From Paragyromitra xinjiangensis (Eukaryota > Ascomycota > Pezizomycetes > Pezizales > Discinaceae), in assembly GCA_038503065.1 (NCBI GenBank), contig JBCAMK010000005.1, positions 2,046,001-2,110,000 of the forward strand: a stretch of 64,000 nucleotides of DNA, in the 5' to 3' direction. Below the pieces are notes generated by a model, which did not search any database, had not been told where the DNA came from, and saw nothing but the letters and a program-made list of their open reading frames with translations. The position numbers were made by a program, and so were the translations under genes. Shown piece after piece: positions 46,358 through 58,434 of the stretch. Position 1 is the first letter of the stretch; each line of letters begins with the position of its first letter.

Positions 46358-47096
46358 TGAGTGGAAAGGACGGAGGGGAAGGAGATTGAAGTAGACTGAA
46401 GTGTTTTCTTCCATCTCAAGACTAGAGCTGAAGGGAATCTATGCATTATGGCTGGCGTTCTGGTCTTGACTATCCAGGCTTTTGAAAATATTTTTGCTCT
46501 TTTTTCTTTTTCATTTCTTCCTTTTTTCGTCTTTTTTTGCTTATAGCCTTTGTTTTTCTACATTGCGCGGGCGGTACACATTTTGCAAAATCAATGTACT
46601 TTTACTGTTCATACACGGTAGCCAGTAGTTAGGGTAAGGGGTTTTTACACCCAGCTTTCCTTCCCCTTCTGGTTTTGGTTTCTGTTGCATGGGTTTTTGT
46701 AGTATAACTTCGCTGAATATACTTGCTTCTATTTTGTCTCTTAGGTGGTTCTCAGCTAGTTGGTAGTAGGGGGGCGGGTAGATCATGGAGTATCACTTGG
46801 ATAATAACTTGCTCTAAGAAAATACCAGTGCAAGGGTATTGTATCCCATTTTCTGAAAAGGAGGATATATGATCATTGATATACAAACTTGCGTGGAATG
46901 AGGAAAGAAAAAACGCACGCCTTACCCGAGGCACAAATACGAATCAACGTCTATGACCAACCAACGTACCCACGCAGTAAACCCATCTTCCATCCTGCGT
47001 GAAAAACCATTTGTGTCACCCCATCCCGAGTGAGAACCTAAGGGACCCCAAAGAACCAAACGAAAGGAAAAATAGAAAAACAACAAGAATCACAAT
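46358..47096. other. intergenic region between convergent genes
   Basis: Holds the 3' ends of the SAP/LEWW gene (+) and NMA1 (-), with a T-rich tract at 46490-46560. No coding-like frame. Confidence 0.45.
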
Positions 47097-48236
47097 CTAT
47101 GATAAACTGCGCCCTCTGGTATCATCCACCTCAACCTCAGCTTCACCATCCACCACTACCTCTCCATCTGTCTGATCTGCCTCATCAACACCCATCTGTT
47201 CCCACAGCTTCGTCCCCTCTCTTTTTGCCTCCGGTACATCTGGACATCTCCCTGCACCAGTCGTCTTCCCAGCAGGCGCTTTTCCTTTCCCATCTAGTTT
47301 ACATAACGGGGGCATACTGCTGCTCCTCGTCTCCTTGAACTCCTCATGTTCCCCATATAGTCCGTGTTCGCGAATATACGAAATCACAACAGCAGGGAGG
47401 AGGTACTGCACACTCATTCCCTGTCGCAGGAACTGCCGTATCCTCGTACTACTGATATCATTCGCAATCAACTGTCGAATAGTATGAATATTGTTAACCC
47501 AATCCTTCCCCATCCTTTCACTCCACTCCTTCAACGGAGCCAACGCATCCGTAACGACAGAGCCCGACCGCTCGATCACAAAAATCCCGTATGTGCCGAG
47601 GATATGGTCTAGATCAGACATGGACCAAACACCCGGTTGCGACATGGTTTGGAGGAGGTCCGAGCCGCCGAGAAGCATGACACGCGCAGGCTTACGGGGG
47701 ACGAGCACCGTTTCGGATGGTAGGAGAGTGGATTGTGTTGGTGTTGGTGCTAGGATCCCGCCGAGAACGTTGTTAATTTCATGTGCGATGTGGTCGAGCA
47801 CTACTGCGGTGGGCTGATACTCTGGTTGGATAGCCTCCCAGGGATCAACCATGAGCCAGTCTGACGTCTCGTCACAGGCGAGCTCACACATGCGGACTCT
47901 AGGAAGGTGTTAGTTTGTTTGAATGGGTTTCTTGAAGGGGAGGGGATGTTACCGGTGTGCGGCGCTCGCAAGACCGGCTTTGTTGTAGCGGTCGCTGACG
48001 GGACTCATGTATCCGCCAACAACTTCAAATTCGTCGCTCATGTTCTGTTTAACGTGGTCGACGGCCATTTCGAACATACGTAGATGCATGTGTGTGATTG
48101 GAGAGAAAGAGCCACATGCGACGAGAACGAGAGACGTTTTGGATGCATCGATGAGGGAGCGATGGAGACGATGTGAGGGGAACTGGTAGGACTCTATTAA
48201 TTGCCCAGGAGGCGTAGAGGGAGCTGATGTTGACAT
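47097..48236 (-). CDS. NMA1: nicotinamide/nicotinate mononucleotide adenylyltransferase
   Basis: Two exons, 48236-47953 and 47898-47097, joined over a 54-base intron, give 361 residues. The enzyme joins ATP with NMN or NaMN to make NAD or NaAD, in the final steps of NAD synthesis, usually in the nucleus and cytosol. It has the nucleotidyl-transferase signature GSFSPITHMHLRMFE (about 42-56; the family form is GSFNPxTxxHxR, with S in place of N) and the second motif ISSTRIR (about 243-249). MSPVSDRYNKAGLASAAHR is also typical. The last 80 residues are a variable, acidic Gly/Asp/Glu-rich tail absent from core enzymes. The intron splits an Arg codon in AHR|VRMCELA. Family is secure. Confidence 0.93.
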
Positions 48237-50967
48237 TTTTGTGTTTTCTATGATTTTTATAGCTCTGATTTGCTATTTCTTGAAGCTCTCTCTCTGTGTC
48301 TGCTGTGTGTATGTTGTGTTGTTGATGGTGGTTATGGTAGTGGGACTGAGAGAGATGGACTATGACGATTATGACTCTGAAGTTGACAGCCGAGGAAGAG
48401 TTGGAGTGAGTAACACAACGAAAAGACCCTGGCCCAGCATCAATTCACTGAATCATCCATCCATTGATCCAGGAATACAAGTAATTCCATGTCAGAGACA
48501 AGGAGGGAGGAGAAGAAGAAGGAGGTGGAGAAGGGGTGGGTTTCATCCACGGCAAGGCGGGCGGAAGCGAGAAAATCACTCTTTCCTTCTCCCTCTCACC
48601 ACTGGAAATGGTTAGAATCCGATGTCCTCCTTCCTATATTCCCCCGCTCCTGGTTAGAAAACATAATCCCATTCTCAAACAGCAAACGCCCCAAACATCC
48701 CCCCCCACAAAACACAAAATCCAGCGGGGTCCCACAGCCGCCTGTGTTACATCCCCTCCTTATCGATTGTGAAGCCTAGGAGGGAAGGTTTGGTTGATCC
48801 TTGGCATCACCATGGTCCTGCCCAGCCTGAGCTTAGCTATCATCGCCTGTGAAGGGTCTATCTCCTCGGAGCAATTTCTTGGAAGTTGAAAATAGGATTG
48901 TACTCACACACAAATAGTACACGCTGATAAGATAGCGAAATAGTAGATTCGTAGTCATACAGTAACGAGATAATCCAGAACAGTAAAGGTAAGGGTTTCG
49001 TTGCGCACCCGAATAACAAGGTGAAGGGAAGGAAAGATTGACCGTCTAAGGAGAGGAAATCCCCACTCCCACGTTTTTCACCGCGCGTAAGACATTTCGT
49101 GTTTCTCCAGAGTAAATCTACCGACATAGATTATCCGATTTCTCTGAGTCCTATGTGTAGAGAATATGTGTTCTGTATATGTATACATGTACATAGGGTG
49201 CACAAGAGTGATGCACATCGCGACCAGACCATACATGTATTTCTCCACAACAACAACATACATGTATTTCTGAGGGTTGCTAAGTTCCAGGGAGGTCAAT
49301 TGGATGGTGTAGATTTCATTTCTAGCAGGGAAGTAATTAAAAGAAGTGTATTTTGTGCGAAAGCCTGACCATCTGATAGTGACTTTGTTTCAGCACAGTT
49401 AACCTTTGCACCAATAGGGAGCTTTTTGCGACATTAACAAGCGATATCCCCTCGCTGAGCATAGAAGATATACATTCCATTCGAAATCTGCGGATCTCCT
49501 GGGGGTTGTGTTGTGGGAAATTGTAGCGATACATGTATGCTCGTTACCAAGCCAAATGTGCATCACTTTCGTGCATCCTATGTGCATGTATTTATAGGGA
49601 TCATCGTGGTTGTTACAAACTGAGACTTCCCGAGGATCACTCTACAAAAGGGAACCTCTGATTGTTATGTAAAGTAACAGCCCCCAAAGAAAGCAATTAT
49701 CACCATTCGACAGATAGGGTTCACGGTGAAGACGTCCATCTATACATGCTTATCGCCTAATGGGAAATCTAGAAGAAAGTCCTAGCTTCTCTGAGACATC
49801 CGGATATCACCGAAGACACCAATTTCTCACTCGACGCCCGAACATGAATAATAACCTTATCTGATTGATCCTTCCCCTTCCCCACCAAGGAAAAAAAAGG
49901 ATTCCTTGTCAACTCCATCTGGTATCTGAAAGATAGCTTTCCGAAGCTGAATTGCTCTTTCGTCTGCGCATGCCCGAAGAATCCCCCGGAGAATCCAGCT
50001 TCTTTCTTTTTCCCGTTTCCGCAGTTCTGTTCGCAATCCCTTAATTTTTGCTTTTTCACACACTTCCTCTGCCTATTCTATTTATCACTCTGCTTTCCTT
50101 CTCCTAGGGGCTCGTGATCCAGGCACCAGGCGGATGCACAGAAAGGAAAGGGAAAGGAAAAAAAACAAAAAAGAAGTACTCGAACGCCCGAAGTCGTTTT
50201 TGGCAGGTCCCCGTTGCATCTCTGCTTGGCACCAATCAGGCACCAAACGTGCGTGCTGCATTGCATCAACTAGAGCTGATCTCCCTTCTGAAGGAAAAAA
50301 TAAATAACGAACCCACAATGGCGAGCTTTCACGGTTTTAGATGCTTAACAATTACCTAAATTTTTCCTCTTGTTGGAGATCTGCCTTGAATGGCGTAGAT
50401 GGGAAAGGAAAACCGAAGTCATCCTGCTTACTGTATCCCTCGCTTCGCACCTTTGTGGAGAGTTAGTAGCACGTCTAATGAGACTACTGAGGGAAGAGTA
50501 GCGCGGGAAAAAATGTCGTGCTCGAGACGAACGAAGACATCAACGTGACTCTCTTTCTTGGGATTTCACCGGGTGTGAGGGAGGCTCGTGGTATCTGATC
50601 CTCAACACGTTTTTCTCTTCCTTCCCCCTTCCTGGTTGTAGGAAGGAAGAAGAAAAAAATAATTCTATGGCCTTGGGTCTCGCCTTGGCTCTTCTTCATT
50701 TAAACGCTGTGCCTATAAAACCCTGAGAGGTTCCATAAGGGTCCTGGCCCCGGGGGATTCTTTTTGTCAGTGGAAAGCATCTTTTCTAGTCCTTTTCCAT
50801 TTTACCGTACCTCATCAGCAGAAGGTATCGAGCCGTTACGCAGCATCTCCAAGTCGACCAAGTACCACCCAAAAGAAAAACAAAACCCAAAGGAGAAAAA
50901 ACGGGGACTCCTCAGCAAAGCGATCTCCCGAGCAAGAGATCAGCACCAGAAAAAACAATTTAAACAC
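48237..50967. other. 2.7 kb intergenic region with TACATGTA cluster
   Basis: Near 48,480-48,780 is an open frame of 96 residues (MSETRREEKKKE...) but it looks like chance low-complexity sequence. Four TACATGTA palindromes occur at 49184, 49232, 49259 and 49530. The last 300 bases are the promoter and leader of the DUF3602 gene. Confidence 0.5.
50714..50720 (+). promoter_or_regulatory. TATA box of the DUF3602 gene
   Basis: TATAAAA, 248 bases before the first ATG (50968). No ATG occurs in the stretch between about 50750 and 50967, so the predicted leader is free of upstream starts. Confidence 0.5.
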
Positions 50968-51921
50968 ATGATTCCCACTGTGTCTGTCATGTCCAATCCG
51001 ACTCGCCCAAGCTATGAGAGAGACAACTCTGGGGTTGTAAGTTTTTTTACCACATCGTTGGTAGTTGACACACCATGCTGACATTTACTTTTTTTGCAGC
51101 TTAGCCATGGTTGGACATTACCCCCCACATATTACGTTGTGGATTACGAATTAAGGGAAGTACCGTGAGGGCTAACGATGATTTAAAGGGCGGGGAGGAG
51201 CCGGGAATATGGGTCCTGGTGAGAACGGGCATGTGGAGACCGAACAGGACATCAAGATCCCCGTTTTGAAAAGCCCAGTATATACCACAGGTCGTGGCGG
51301 AACAGTAGGTCTTCCCGAGTAAATTAGGTCTAGCAATGGTGCTTGCCGATGGGCTGTGAGGATGAATTGATATTGACGAGTGGTGTGAATAGGGAAACAT
51401 GGCACTCAACGATCCCGAGAATCCCGAGAAGGCCCGCCGGGCTCAAGACGTGGAAGAACCACCACGAGTCCACAGCAGTAGCGATTTCCACGGTGGACGC
51501 GGGGTATGTATCCTCATACGGTCTTTTGTATTGGAGAAGTGGAAGTTACGTAACAGGATCTAGTATGGTATTTTTGGAGGTTCTCGATCTATGGTCTCTG
51601 AAGCAAACCCAACCGCCGGGTTATGCTAAGCGGGGCTGCTCACAGACCTCCATGAAGAGAGAAAAAAAGCCATCTAGACTCCCGCTTGCGTATCTTCCAA
51701 TTGTTTTGCGTGATCATAACTAACTTCTGTTTCTGGGCGCTAAGGGAGCTGGAAATGTTGTCAATCCTGATGATGTCGATGCTGCATTAGCTCGGGAGGA
51801 GGAAGAGAAGCAGAGACTCGCTGAGAAGCGCCCTGAGCCGGTCGACCATAGCAAGATCGACTACCGTGGCTGGGCCGATCGCGGGAAGGACAGACTTTTT
51901 GGGCGCAAGAAGAAGACATAG
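50968..51921 (+). CDS. DUF3602 GRGGAGN-repeat protein
   Basis: Five exons, 50968-51036, 51100-51109 (10 bases), 51189-51304, 51393-51503 and 51745-51921, give 160 residues. The family (DUF3602) is widespread in filamentous fungi and has no established biochemical function; members are disordered and carry repeats of GRGGAGN. Here the repeats read SHGRGGAGNMGP, TTGRGGTGNMAL and HGGRGGAGNVVN, and the C-terminus (KRPEPVDHSKIDYRGWADRGKDRLFGRKKK) is the conserved tail. The 10-base exon encodes LSHG and completes the first repeat; skipping it would destroy the motif. Each repeat is cut by an intron. The last intron (241 bases) is longer than the others. An upstream TATA box lies at 50714. Either of the first two in-frame ATGs (50968 or 50989) could start the protein. 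Confidence 0.82.
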
Positions 51922-54900
51922 ATTGGATGGGTATGCGATGGTTCTTGGTCTCGGTCTTAGTCCTTATACCCTCCCGTATCCGGCGGCATTTATAGGACGG
52001 CGTAATGGGTCAATTTTTAATTTCCTTTTGCTTTCTGTTATATACCGTTTTTTTTCTTCCCGAGTTGCTTTGACTGTTTTTTGTTCTTGGCTTATTCCTC
52101 TCCTTTTTCTCTCGATCCTTTGGTTTCGGGGATGTTTGGGGGCAAAAATGGATACAGGTCTTGAGAGATGAAGGTTTTGTTTCGACGTTTCTCTGATTGG
52201 GCTGGTGCATATGATATCCACTTTGTTTTGTTTGGCCCGCAAGAATGGTTCTCATCATGGTTGGGGTTACATTGCTTTTATGGTTTCACTTTGCCTAAGC
52301 AGCTTCAACCACAAAAAAACTTTCCCGGAATCCGGAAGCATTAATAATAGATCATACCCCTCTTTCTCAAGCTGAAGATCCAAGATACACTACAACTTGG
52401 AAACCCAATAGCTTCCGTACCTTTCAATCAACCCCCGGAACCGTGCCATATCAATGGGCCGATGGGCCCAGTTAATCGAGCACAGGAAGAAAAAGAAAAG
52501 AAAAAGAAACCCGAGTTCCCGACTGATGTCAGTCCGCAGCCGAACCGAGAAAATCAAACGGATGGGGTGGATGGGTCGATATATATTTTATTGGTGCCGT
52601 GACGCATGACGCACTTTAAAGATCGGAATGATATGATGCGAGGAGGGAGATTTCCAGTCTCCCATGTCAGCGGGTCTGGATGGGATCCTAACCCGCTTTT
52701 TTTTTTTGGGTGCTTATGAGGTTCGAGCTTTTTTTGCGGGAGCCAATGGGTGCGGGTACAGGTAGCACGGTACGTGTGCCGAACGTTTGGCCGTTGCGGG
52801 AATAATTTTTGCTTCTGGATTTTTCCACCTCAAGGCGGGTGAGCTTAGACCAGGAGGGAGTCTTTTTATGCTTGTTTCCGTTGGCGAGCATTGAACACCC
52901 GAGGATGTGGTGTGGTGAAGGGTTGTTCCCATGATGTACCGTGTACCTAGATTGGTCCTGTTGCCCATCCCGTCGGGACGAAGGGAAACATGGTTCTCTG
53001 TATGTACTTGATATGTGCTCGCCCACTCATCCTAGGAATGACCTTGTTTCTGGCAGACGGAGGTGTGGAAGTACAGTGTTTCAATAGATGATAGGGTGCT
53101 TTGGCCGGGTGGGCAAACATGTCCTGGCCATTGGAAGAGCGACAGGAGAGACGCTGTGATAGCTGGGACCGATCGGATGGCAAGGCAAGACTGCGTGTGG
53201 GCTGGTTTTCGGGACGGGTAGAGCTAAAGGCAACAAGTTATGTTCGCGAGATAATTAGGATTGCTGGCACAGCCAGCCAGCCAGCCCACTGAGGAGAGAC
53301 ATTTCTAAGCACTGGCTGGAACAGCAGCGAGGGGACGGGTCGAACATTGTTTCGTTTCAAGGATCCAGTCTGTTGGGACATGCTAAATCGTGAGGCCTGG
53401 TGTTGGTATTGTAGCGTGGGTTGAGATTTCCGGAAGAGCCTTAGCGCCACCCTGCCGTAACCGCTGCTTAGCGTGCTATGCCGGCATTTTGCCTATCAAG
53501 ACGTCCGTCGCCTCGAAGTTTCAACAACGAGGTGACCTATCCAGCACGATACCGATAATCGGATGTTTGTTCGGATGCAGTCCACCCCCGTTGACTTCTT
53601 TCCAAAAAAGCAACGACGAAGCGTGACGAACCACGGTTTGCGATTGTTTGCATGGTACGGGCTGACTCTGCAGCGAGAACGAAGGGCAAAACAACATGGG
53701 TTTGTTTGGAACGCCACGGGGGAGAGAGACAGATGCCGCCGGCGCGAAGAAAGGATTGGGGGGGGGGGGCGAAGGAGAGGAAAAAGGGCTGGAAAATAGT
53801 GGGGATAGAGAGTATGGAGCCCTAGGCAGATATCGGTACTCACTGCGTGGTTGCAGCTCTGCAGCTCTACATACATAGGTTGGTATCAGAACTAAGCTCT
53901 GGATTGTGTGCTTACGTGCTGTGAGCTCTAGAATACTGAGCTTAGGGCATGTGCTCCGTGCAGCGACAGCCAGAGCCTGCAGGCCGCGGATGATCATGTC
54001 GTAGTTAGTTACATGCTCTACATGTACCTACTAATGTTCTCCAGACTCGATGGGAGATCCCTGGAGACAACTTTCGATCCTTGAAAAACTACCGCTTGGT
54101 AGGTATGATAACAGTTAGTAGCTTTTACCCCTCTTATCGTTACCAAATTGTCCATTCATTCTCTTGTTAAAGAATTGAGAGGCGCGGATGGTTCCATCTA
54201 TCGTGGTGTCAAAGTCCCCTACGTCCACCGTGCCTATGTACACACTCACCTCCATTCCGTTTATTCGTTGTCTCCGCATGGCTCAATTGGTGTTGCAAGT
54301 CATCCTTGATCGATTTCGCGTGCCCACATATGCTATTTCAATATTCGAATAGCCGTACATAGCGCTTCTGCCGGTTGTCTGGCTCTCTATGCCTGCCTAC
54401 CTGCCTGCAACTACAACGTCAGTAGAGACATACCTACTTGAGTACAGTACATGTACTTATATGCGATAATGTTGGAAAAAAGTAATTATTTCGGATCTCC
54501 GTTGGGGTTTATTTGGCTTAAAGAAGAACCGGTAAATAAGGCGATCACCCCCATCCAAAGAGCAGGACGCCCATTCCGGTGATCTTTCTCACGTTCAGGC
54601 CATCACCATCTACTGGTACCAGTAACCCCGGCCCCCGGAAGCACAGCCTTCATTCTGGTAGGTCGTCAACTTTAATTGTAACCCCCCCTCCCTCCCTACG
54701 CAGACTCGGCGATATGTTCCTTGTATTCCCCACCTGCCTCCTCCAAGACATCAGACCTCATATGGCCCGTCGACTAATTGATCCATACCGATCTGTCAAA
54801 ACACAATTGACCCCAAGGTACGGTACAGACAGACGGTACGGTACTCACTCTGTAAATTCCTCAGAGCCACTGTGTCAAACGTGTCAATCACTCAACAACC

Positions 54901-55653
54901 CAACTGGCTGTCGTAGCCTGGCCGCTGGATTGCATGCGTCCATACATCCATACATCCCATACGTGCTCATGTGCAGATAGTCGGCTTGCTTCCCGTGTGC
55001 TGTATCATCATCATCATACCTCGATTCCATCAACCTGCTCTATTGTCTCTTCCCCACCTCCACTTCGCCCCTCCACTCCTCAGATCCTCCTCCTTCATCC
55101 GTACATCCTCTCGTGTCTTTCTCTACTACCTCTACTACCTCCTCCTCGCTAGCTTCCTGTACCTGTGCTGCTCCTCATACATATTCTGCTTTTTCCTCCT
55201 TGCTGATTCGGGCTCACCCTTTCCGCAACACCTGATTGCCAGCGGTTGCGGTTATCTTGAACTGTTTCGCCAGCTCTTCTGCCACCAGTCAGCAGACCAC
55301 CCGAAACTCCGAGTCACACAGAAAGAGTTCTTCGTGGTGCTCATTGCGAACCCTGTGGGAAAGTTATAAAGGTCCAGGCTTGGAGCAACGACAAGAAGAA
55401 AAGAAAGAAAAAGAAAAGTTAAGAGCAAAGAGCAAAGAGTGAAGAAAGCCGAGCAAGATAGATCGAAGAGAAAAATATCACAACAAAAACATTTCCAGGC
55501 CTGGAACCGTGAAACCTGGGAGAAACGCCACTTCCCCGTTTTTTACTTTTTCCCTCCCCCTCGTCGGGATTCGAACATTCAAATAGAGAGCTCCTGCCTA
55601 GCCGCTACGACCCCTCAAGTCAATAAATCTCTAAAGCTTTCACTTGTTACGCA
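51922..55653. other. 3.7 kb region upstream of velB
   Basis: Unusually long for this window. No coding-like frame found. It has homopolymer and purine/pyrimidine-rich runs (G run at 53758-53769; CT-rich 55000-55150), TACATGTA at 54019 and 54448, and a tRNA-like stretch at 55556-55615 that does not fold. A long regulatory region and a long 5' UTR for velB are plausible. Confidence 0.5.
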
Positions 55654-57018
55654 ATGTCCATCAACGCAATGTATGTTTCTTCACATTCGAACCAACACCA
55701 CGACAACCGTCATCATGGAATTTCTCCACCTGTCCCAATGACTCGAATGTCGTCATCTTCATCCTCATCGCAACAGTCTGCCCCTCCAGCTAACAACGGT
55801 ATGATGCAAAGTCTCCAGCAGCAACAACCACCACAGTCCCAGTCGTGCAGAGGTGATGGAAATCGCATCTACAGTCTGGAAGTGAAGCAACAACCCATCA
55901 GGGCTAGAATGTGTGGCTTCGGGGACAAGGTGCGGGGATCTTTCGTGACGTCGAAAGAGATCGCGTGCTAACGGGTTTTCGCAGGATCGTCGGCCAATTA
56001 CTCCCCCGCCGTGCGTGAGGCTCGTGGTCAAAGACGCGACTACGGGAAAGGAGGTTGACATTAAGTGAGTTCGCGGCGTCTCCCGCCCTTCCCGTATGCA
56101 GGATCCCGAGCTAAACGTCTGTGTGCTTGCAGTGAGGTCGATACGTCTTTCTATGTTCTCACCGTGGATTTGTGGTCTGCAGACGGAACTCGAGAAGTAA
56201 ATCTTGTTCGACATTCTGCTACATCTCCCTCAATCTCAGCAGCAACATCATCGTCATATCCTCCTCCTCCTCCGACCCCACCCCCTCATCCACATCCACA
56301 AGCACACCACAATCCTCATCAGCAACAGTTACAGCACCCGCAGTACCCCCCGCCGCAACCAATGCATCAGCAACCTTCAAATCAGTACCCAGGATATAAC
56401 CCTCAACCTCCGCATCAGCAAATGCATCAGCCGTATTACTCTCAGCAGCAGCATAATGCGCCTCAAGGTTATTACCCAAATATGCATGGCCCACCACCTC
56501 AACAGCAGCCCCCGCAGCAGACTCCTTCAGGAATGTTCACAAGAAACCTTATTGGCAGTTTAAGCGCTAGCGCATTCAAGTTGACGGACCCAGACAACAA
56601 GATTGGCGTGTGGTTCATTCTCCAAGATCTCTCGGTTAGAACTGAGGGTTCATTCAGGCAAGAACTCCCCAATTGCGCGAGTAGTGAAGTTCTCCTATAG
56701 ATAATGCTTTTTCTAACATCCAATATCATTCTACAGGTTAAAGATGAATTTCGTCAACGTAGGTCGAGGTGACGGCGCAGGCTTGAATACCGGATCTGCT
56801 CCTGTGCTTGCCAGCGCTTTTTCAGACGTATTCCACGTCTTCAGTGCGAAGAAATTCCCAGGTGTTATTGAAAGCACAAATCTTAGCAAGTGCTTTGCAA
56901 CTCAAGGTTAGTTCTAGGCCTAAACATCAACCCTCTAGCTTACATATACTGACTTCAAAATTCAGGAATCAAAATTCCGATACGTCGCGACAAGGGTGAC
57001 GGTCCTGATGGGGTTTAG
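55654..57018 (+). CDS. velB: velvet-family regulator VelB
   Basis: Five exons, 55654-55929, 55985-56064, 56133-56657, 56737-56906 and 56966-57018, give 367 residues. VelB pairs with VeA and LaeA, or with VosA, and controls light-dependent development, sporulation and secondary metabolism; its velvet domain binds DNA with an NF-kappa-B-like fold. The N-terminus is Ser/Gln-rich. The domain starts [35 protein letters not shown] and continues DTSFYVLTVDLWSADGTREVNLVRHSATSPSIS. A Pro/Gln/His-rich insert (about 140-240) interrupts it, which is typical of VelB and not VosA. It resumes at MFTRNLIGSLSASAFKLTDPDNKIGVWFILQDLSVRTEGSFRLKMNFVNV and ends KCFATQGIKIPIRRDKG. The intron after exon 3 (56658-56736) has a GC donor (GCAAGA). 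Confidence 0.95.
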
Positions 57019-58434
57019 ACAAATTAATTGCGGAAGATTCAAGGGTCGGAAAAGGTTTTGGGATTTTTGGGGCATATATCTGTTGGAGTATGTTTAATTT
57101 GCGGGTGTCTTATATATCTGGATGGTGCATGGTTCTGTTTTTGATATACTTTTTTCTTTTATATTTATTACCGATACCGATACCTTCTTGGAGTCATCTA
57201 TTTTCCGGTCCATTCCATTATCTTGACCTCTCAATTCAGTTTTTTTGGTTTCGGTTGCTTTTTGTGTCGTTGAGTGGGTAGTCTTTTGCTGCGGAATACC
57301 TAGTTTGCTCCAGATATTTTTAAGTGTGAAATCTAAAATTATCCTGGGCGACAGTTGCACAAAGTTTAGTTTTTCCAACGGGATTTCATGACTATTTCTT
57401 GACAAGATATCAGAAGTGACCGTTTCAGCAAGTTGTTGGGAAATATGACCCGAACACGACTAATCCAAGGTACCAGGTAACCACCTTACTGTGCTACTGC
57501 ATGGTCGCTAGTTTTTCCTTTGCCACAGGATTTACATTGCAGAGAAGCCGAATATCTTTTTTGAGTCGCTGACGTTTGTGGAATGGACTGCCTCTGCATA
57601 CCGCAAAGGCCGTAGTAGCCTAGCACAGTTTTGTACGGTATGCAGAAGTAGTTCATTTCGCAAACGTCAGCGGTTTAGGCGCTGGGCATACAGATGAGGT
57701 TCAGTTGGCCCATTGGATTATGTTACCATTCATATTCTCGTTACGAATCGACTTCTGACCAAAAGAGCAAGTGGGCCCAAAATAACTTAAAAGTGTTCCA
57801 GAGATCGGCGAAAGATACCAGAGCATAGTATTTCTTTGCTCAGGAGTCTTCAACTTGCCAAGTTTGTATGTCTTGGCTAGCAAAATCAAGCATTTGAGAC
57901 AAAAAGGCCTGTTATTGGCCAATCAGACACTGAGATTTTTTGGGCCATGAGCAAGGAAAGATTGCATTGATGTCATATGCGAGCCGACGGATTTGTCAAA
58001 TGTCAAGAACTGTGCGGCAACGGACCGGTAACCGTTAAGCACACATCAGACATATATCGGCTTCTTCGCACGATGTACATACGCACGATCAAACTGATGA
58101 CTGGGAGGGTATGTGGGTTGAATGAGGGCGAGGCGACAAGAGTCACCCGCGGGCCGCGATAGCAAAGGCGCTGCAGCAGAGGGCGAGATCATATTTTTAC
58201 TTGGAACATCTTTGGGTGTCATATATCAGATTGATACTTGGGTCATTATGTAAAGATGGACAGGCGAAAAGAAAAAGAAAAAAGAAAACAACAGAGAAGA
58301 CGTTGAATACCGGGTGCACCACTAACACATTCCCAACACAAACCAACAAGGCCCAAAGATTATCGTGATGCATACGATGCATGTGATATTAATATAAAAA
58401 CCCTCCGAGACCCGAAATCCACTTCACCTATTCC
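57019..58434. other. 1.4 kb intergenic region with a hairpin
   Basis: Lies between the velB and YJU2 3' ends. The only structure seen is an inverted repeat (57567-57672). T-rich near 57130-57260. No coding-like frame. Confidence 0.5.
57567..57672. mobile_element. inverted repeat, possible third MITE or hairpin
   Basis: Arms of 37 bases (57567-57603 and 57636-57672) starting CGCTGACGTTTG are inverted copies with a 32-base loop. The five differences are all transitions. No clear target duplication. It could be a short MITE remnant or a transcript hairpin. Confidence 0.5.

Noticed and set aside
48489..48779. 96-residue frame MSETRREEKKKE...
   Set aside because: Low-complexity start, overlapping frames of equal length, no family or promoter evidence.
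50764..50967. In-frame extension of the DUF3602 protein upstream of 50968
   Set aside because: It has no ATG (only a TTG), is Lys/Arg-rich leader-like sequence, and a TATA box places transcription start close by.
53521..53997. 158-codon minus-strand frame upstream of velB
   Set aside because: Pro/Ser-rich from a G/C homopolymer run, overlaps several equal frames, no recognisable domain.
55556..55615. Possible tRNA on the minus strand (GTTCGAATCC-like B box and A-box-like TAGC...)
   Set aside because: The T-stem and acceptor stem do not pair and the spacing is too short; at most a tRNA-derived fragment.
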